From an uncultured Ignavibacteria bacterium (GTDB lineage Bacteria > Bacteroidota > Ignavibacteria > Kapaibacteriales > Kapaibacteriaceae): a stretch of DNA of 37,437 nt. The translations under genes and the position numbers were made by a program. This document shows positions 33,972 to 37,437 of the stretch, in pieces. Under the pieces are notes generated by a model. The model searched no databases. It worked only from the letters and a program-made list of their open reading frames with translations, and was not told the origin of the DNA. The stretch lies in the NCBI GenBank assembly GCA_903939735.1, contig CAJAIA010000044.1:1-37437 (forward strand), read 5' to 3'. Position 1 is the first letter of the stretch. Every line of letters begins with the position of its first letter.

Positions 33972-35198
33972 CTAGCGGTGGTCGATGTGCATGGTGCGCA
34001 GCGATTTGTTGCGCCATGCAACAACCGCAACGACTATCAGCGTTGCAATCCCGCCGAGATAGACGCTTGGCACGGTACCAAAGAACTTGGCCGCTATGCC
34101 ACTTTCAACAGCTCCGAGTTCATTGGAACTGGAAATGAACATGGTGTTGGCTGCGGCTACCCGACCTTTCATTTCGTCGGGCGTTTCGAGCTGCAGAATG
34201 GTGTGTCGGATAACAACGCTTACCGCGTCGAACGCGCCGGCAAGCACAAGGATGGCGACACTTACCCAGAACACAGTGCTCGACGCAAAGGCGAGAATGC
34301 ACACACCAAAGCCTGCTACAGACCACAGAAGATACCGTCCGGCATTGCGCTGAATGGGACGCACGGAGAAGATGGCCATGGCCGTGACACTCCCAACACT
34401 CATCGCAGATCGCAACATGCCGAGGCCGCTCTCCCCTACGTGCAGCACGTCCTTCGCAAACACGGGCAACAGCGCAACAACGCCGCCAAACAATACCGCG
34501 AAGAGATCAAGCGAGAGCGCACCAAGAATCACAGGACGCTGGAGGATGAAACGCAGTCCGAGTGTGAGGTCCTCACGCATTGACGCACGCTGCTGTCCAA
34601 CAATGGGCGGCTTTGGCGTTAGTCGCAACGCGCCAAACGCACCGACGAGCATAAGAGCAACGTAGCTGTATCCCGCAGCATCAGCGCCATATGCGCCATA
34701 GATGATTCCACCGAGCAAGGGGCCTGCAATCATCGCCCCCTGCCACACACTGCTGCTTAACGCCGACGCGCGCGTTACGTCCTCGCGCGTAACGATCTGT
34801 CCGAGCGTGCTGAACATCGACGGACCATACATCGCACGCGCTGCACCGTTGATCATGACCATTGCGAGCAGACCCCACACGATCTGCTGCGACGAAAGCA
34901 CACCCACCGTCTCATCCTGCACAAGAATCGCTGAGACGATCGCAGAGACGATGATCATCACGAGCGCGACGCGAATCCCCTTGCGCTTATCCATTTTGTC
35001 GACCCAATATCCCGACGGCAATGCGAGGCCGATCGCAGGGATCGCCTCGGCAAGTCCGACAAATGCGAGATACACAGGGTCGTTCGTGAGCGCGTACACG
35101 TACCACCCAACGACAAGCGCTTGCATGTGCCAACCCATGGCAACGAACAAACGCAGCTGCAAAAACGCACGAAATTCAACGGTTCGAAACAACGTCAT
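33972..35198 (-). CDS. MFS transporter (EntS/MFS_3-like)
   Basis: The major facilitator protein has 408 residues and about twelve hydrophobic helices. The loop between helices 2 and 3 reads PSGYWVDKMDKRKGI, the MFS motif-A region with Gly, Asp and Arg/Lys. The overall pattern FRAFLQLRLFVAMGWHMQALVVGWYVYALT resembles enterobactin-exporter-like and macrolide-efflux-like members. The substrate is unknown. The upstream sequence TAATATTG just four bases before ATG 35198 could be a -7 box giving a leaderless mRNA. Confidence 0.88.
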   Translation of the reverse strand: MTLFRTVEFRAFLQLRLFVAMGWHMQALVVGWYVYALTNDPVYLAFVGLAEAIPAIGLALPSGYWVDKMDKRKGIRVALVMIIVSAIVSAILVQDETVGVLSSQQIVWGLLAMVMINGAARAMYGPSMFSTLGQIVTREDVTRASALSSSVWQGAMIAGPLLGGIIYGAYGADAAGYSYVALMLVGAFGALRLTPKPPIVGQQRASMREDLTLGLRFILQRPVILGALSLDLFAVLFGGVVALLPVFAKDVLHVGESGLGMLRSAMSVGSVTAMAIFSVRPIQRNAGRYLLWSVAGFGVCILAFASSTVFWVSVAILVLAGAFDAVSVVIRHTILQLETPDEMKGRVAAANTMFISSSNELGAVESGIAAKFFGTVPSVYLGGIATLIVVAVVAWRNKSLRTMHIDHR

Positions 35199-35326
35199 GG
35201 CGCAATATTACGATCGCACGGCAGCGGCGAGCCTATGTGGTCGCCACGACGGTCGCCATAACACAAAATCCGTGCGGTGTTTCGTGTATAAATTGTCGCT
35301 CGCCGAACGAACAACAATGGGCGAGA
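35199..35326. other. Intergenic region between divergent transporter genes
   Basis: I see no gene here. An inverted repeat CTCGCC/GGCGAG (35299-35304 with 35320-35325) and a direct repeat 'ggtcgcc' near 35240-35256 are present. A T/A-rich patch 'tgtataaattg' near 35285 may belong to a symporter promoter, but no box fits well. Confidence 0.4.
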
Positions 35327-35387
35327 CAGGGTCGACCCTGCCGCGTATCGATTGTACCACCGGGTCGACCACACAGGGTCGACCCTG
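35327..35387. repeat. Two identical 14-bp palindromes plus a third GTCGAC site
   Basis: CAGGGTCGACCCTG occurs at 35327-35340 and 35374-35387 as a perfect palindrome; both copies are followed by CCG, and their starts are 47 bases apart. A shorter palindrome GGTCGACC lies between them at 35363-35370. They sit 16-76 bases before the symporter start and could be operator sites for a dimeric regulator or a dispersed repeat family. Confidence 0.9.
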
Positions 35388-35402
35388 CCGTCAGACATAT
35401 CC

Positions 35403-36668
35403 ATGAAATTGTCGTTAACAAAACAGATTCTGATTGGCGTTGCTCTTGGTATTGCCATCGGACATTACGCGCCGGAGTTTGGAACAAGCATCGGTTGGAT
35501 TCGCGACATCTTCATTCACTTGATCAAACTGATCATTGCTCCGCTCGTGTTTGCAACGGTCGTCGTCGGGATCGCAGGTGGAGGGGGCAAGCATATTGGT
35601 CGCATGGGACTGAAGGCGGGGATCTACTTCGAGGTGGTTACGACGTTGGCACTGGTGGTTGGCCTCCTCGTTGTGAATCTCGTGCAGCCGGGTGCGGGCG
35701 TGGTGCTGTCAGGCGATCCAGGTAGCATTGCATCTATCGCAGCAACACAACCGAAGTCCATCATCGAGACCATCCTTCACATTTTCCCGACAAGCATCAT
35801 CGATGCGATGGCCAAGGGTGATGTGCTTCAAATCGTGACATTCTCGGTGATCTTCGCCCTCGCACTTTCCGCAATCGGCGAGCGCGCACGTCCGATGGTC
35901 GAATGGTGCGACACACTCGCACAGACAATGTTCAAGTTCACGAACATCGTGATGATGTTTGCACCAATAGGCATCGGCGCCGCTATGGCAGCCACGATCG
36001 GCCATCAAGGTGTAGAAATTCTTACATCACTCGGCTTGCTGATCGGCTCGCTCTACGGCGCGCTGATCATCTTTGTTGTCCTTGTGTTCGGCGCAGTGGT
36101 TGCAATTACGCGCATACCCCTGGTGCCATTTCTTCGCGCCATCCGCGAGCCATTCACACTGGCATTCGTCACAACATCAAGCGAGAGCGCACTGCCTATG
36201 GCGATGGAGCGCATGGAAGCATTCGGCGTACCGAAGCGCATCGTGGGCTTTGTGATGCCGGCCGGCTATACGTTCAATCTCGATGGCACAACGCTGCATT
36301 TGTCGATGGCGAGCGTGTTTGTGATGCAGGCTATGGCTGCAACTGTGCCGGGCTTCACATTCGGCATCGAGCAGCAGATCATGATGATGCTAACGCTGAT
36401 GATCACGTCGAAGGGTGTTGCTGCGGTACCTCGCGCATCACTCGTGATCCTCCTCGCAACGCTGTCGTCATTCCTTCCAGGTGATCTTCAGAAGTACGGT
36501 CCGATCGCTGTTGCAATGATCTTCGGCGTTGATGAATTCATGGACATGGCGCGCACGAGTGTCAACCTGATGGGCAACTGTCTTGCCTGCATCGTGGTAG
36601 CACGATGGGAAGGCGAGTTCGACGAATCGATGGCTCGGCAATACGGCAGTACGCCGCTTAGCGAATAA
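35403..36668 (+). CDS. Dicarboxylate/amino acid:cation symporter (DAACS family)
   Basis: This membrane protein has 421 residues and belongs to the glutamate/aspartate/C4-dicarboxylate:Na+ or H+ symporter family. Signatures are the HP1 serine motif TTSSESALP near residue 257, NLDGTTLHLSMASVF near 291 (NMDGT motif of TM7), and DEFMDMARTSVNLMGN near 377 (TM8 substrate residues Asp, Arg, Thr, Asn). The typical FxxLIKLIIAPLVFATVVVGIA is near the N-terminus. ATG 35403 gives a normal start; the longer frame reads through the palindromes. Substrate and ion are not determined. The 3' end overlaps the convergent next gene by 11 bases. Confidence 0.93.
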   Translation: MKLSLTKQILIGVALGIAIGHYAPEFGTSIGWIRDIFIHLIKLIIAPLVFATVVVGIAGGGGKHIGRMGLKAGIYFEVVTTLALVVGLLVVNLVQPGAGVVLSGDPGSIASIAATQPKSIIETILHIFPTSIIDAMAKGDVLQIVTFSVIFALALSAIGERARPMVEWCDTLAQTMFKFTNIVMMFAPIGIGAAMAATIGHQGVEILTSLGLLIGSLYGALIIFVVLVFGAVVAITRIPLVPFLRAIREPFTLAFVTTSSESALPMAMERMEAFGVPKRIVGFVMPAGYTFNLDGTTLHLSMASVFVMQAMAATVPGFTFGIEQQIMMMLTLMITSKGVAAVPRASLVILLATLSSFLPGDLQKYGPIAVAMIFGVDEFMDMARTSVNLMGNCLACIVVARWEGEFDESMARQYGSTPLSE

Positions 36669-37437
36669 CGACGAACGATCCGCGAATGCCCTCGCCAACG
36701 AGGTAGTATGTTCCTTGCGGATACGCAGCAACGCTGATCGTGGCCACACGGTCCACGTTGTCGAATGTGAGGCTACCCGTGGTTCGCCCCATCGCATCGA
36801 CGATGCGTGCCGAGCCACCAACGGTTGATGTAAGCCGCACCTGCTCAACCGCCGGCTGTGGCATGGCCGTTACGTTACCGATCTGCGACGCGGCGACTTC
36901 TTCATGCACCGATGTTTCGCCCTCTGGGAACCGCACGTGATAGCGCTCCCACGTATCCGAACACCATTGCGCGAGAATCTCGAGACTGTCGCCTAACGGA
37001 CGGATAATGAGGCAGTCGCCTTCCATGTATTCGGCAGTTGTGATGATTTCGCCGCCACCGTCACGATTGAACACATACTGACACACGCCATCATGCGTGG
37101 AGATGAATCGGTTGCCGTTCGTTGGAACGGTACGAAGATCAGCTAACCGCGATTGTTCCGTTGCGCCTGATGCGCCCCCTCCACCCCAGTGACTTTTGAT
37201 GGTATATCCACCGTGCATTTTCTGGAGCGTCTCCCAACAGCGGCAGGCAGGACTCGTAAAGAGATCACCTACAGGGATGCCGAGCATGCGCTGCTGTGCG
37301 CCAATACCAGTACACTGTTCGCGACCTTCGAAGATGAGGTTGCGGCCAGGGAAGCACTCTGCCGAGGGTCCTGGATCCTTCGATTCCCAGTCGGTCTTTC
37401 CGTGCCGATACATCAGCACTAAGCCCCCTTTACGGAG
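36658..37437 (-). CDS. Secreted histidine phosphatase-like protein with T9SS sorting domain (5' partial)
   Basis: The frame is open to the window edge, so the N-terminus, and presumably a signal peptide, is missing. 259 codons are visible. The first strand LVLMYRHGKTDW carries the RHG motif with the phosphate-accepting His. DLFTSPACRCWETLQKM holds the second-Arg region (SPACR), and STHDGVCQYV holds the second catalytic His. The fold matches the histidine phosphatase superfamily, close to short secreted members. From about residue 180 to the end, NVTAMPQPAVEQVRLT, ARIVDAMGR and YPQGTYYLV form a type A T9SS sorting domain. The substrate is unknown. It converges on the symporter gene. Confidence 0.85.
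   Translation of the reverse strand, partial: LRKGGLVLMYRHGKTDWESKDPGPSAECFPGRNLIFEGREQCTGIGAQQRMLGIPVGDLFTSPACRCWETLQKMHGGYTIKSHWGGGGASGATEQSRLADLRTVPTNGNRFISTHDGVCQYVFNRDGGGEIITTAEYMEGDCLIIRPLGDSLEILAQWCSDTWERYHVRFPEGETSVHEEVAASQIGNVTAMPQPAVEQVRLTSTVGGSARIVDAMGRTTGSLTFDNVDRVATISVAAYPQGTYYLVGEGIRGSFVVIR

Noticed and set aside
33939-34583. 214-codon plus-strand frame inside the MFS gene
   Set aside because: Low-complexity, hydrophilic translation opposite a clear twelve-helix membrane protein; a shadow frame.

Overview
The window looks like chromosomal DNA of a bacterium from the Bacteroidota/Chlorobiota side of the FCB group. I would guess a Kapabacteria- or Ignavibacteria-like lineage, but the sequence alone does not settle this. 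The evidence is: two proteins ending in type IX secretion (T9SS) sorting domains; three promoters that fit the Bacteroidota -33 TTTG / -7 TAnnTTTG pattern; a Bacteroidota-style arginine operon with an acyl-ornithine transcarbamylase; a 38-residue, cysteine-free L36; and an 89-residue S14. Many ribosomal genes nevertheless have clear Shine-Dalgarno (SD) sequences, which is unusual for Bacteroidetes proper and fits a deeper branch.

Layout. 1-506: a 52-bp tandem repeat and a small GIY-YIG nuclease gene framed by a perfect 31-bp inverted repeat. 482-7218 (minus): an arginine operon read GNAT acyltransferase, argG, argC, argF', argB, argE, argH, almost all joined by ATGA overlaps and lacking argD. 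7219-7581: a divergent intergenic region with two hairpins and a relative of the left-end repeat. 7582-10596 (plus): a 16-cysteine secreted protein of unknown function and a large T9SS cargo protein. 10601-12165 (minus): engB, purE and a small NTR/TIMP-like secreted protein. 12231-33370 (minus): the translation cluster, read fusA-2, rpsL, rpsG, fusA-1, tuf, rpsJ, the S10 and spc operons, secY, map, infA, rpmJ, rpsM, rpsK, rpoA, rplQ. rpsD and adk are absent from their usual places. 33473-37437: a VUT-family transporter, an MFS transporter, a dicarboxylate/amino-acid:cation symporter and a secreted histidine phosphatase cut by the window edge.

How it works together. The translation cluster appears to be split into transcription units: fusA-2 has its own promoter and a long hairpin terminator; rpsL-rpsG-fusA-1 has a second promoter and ends at a hairpin with a T8 tract; tuf has a third promoter whose -33 box sits in that T tract; and a G/C hairpin between tuf and rpsJ may limit flow into the long ribosomal protein run, which ends at a strong terminator after rplQ. 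The arginine genes would take acylated glutamate to arginine, with the aminotransferase supplied from elsewhere.

Most notable: (1) the GIY-YIG gene inside palindromic repeats, one copy of which supplies the last codons and stop of argH; (2) two EF-G genes in one cluster, one strongly resembling the mitochondrial-EFG1/spdEFG1 type; (3) terminator/promoter junctions that can be read directly; (4) paired 14-bp GTCGAC-centred palindromes upstream of the symporter; (5) the unexplained Cys-rich secreted protein.
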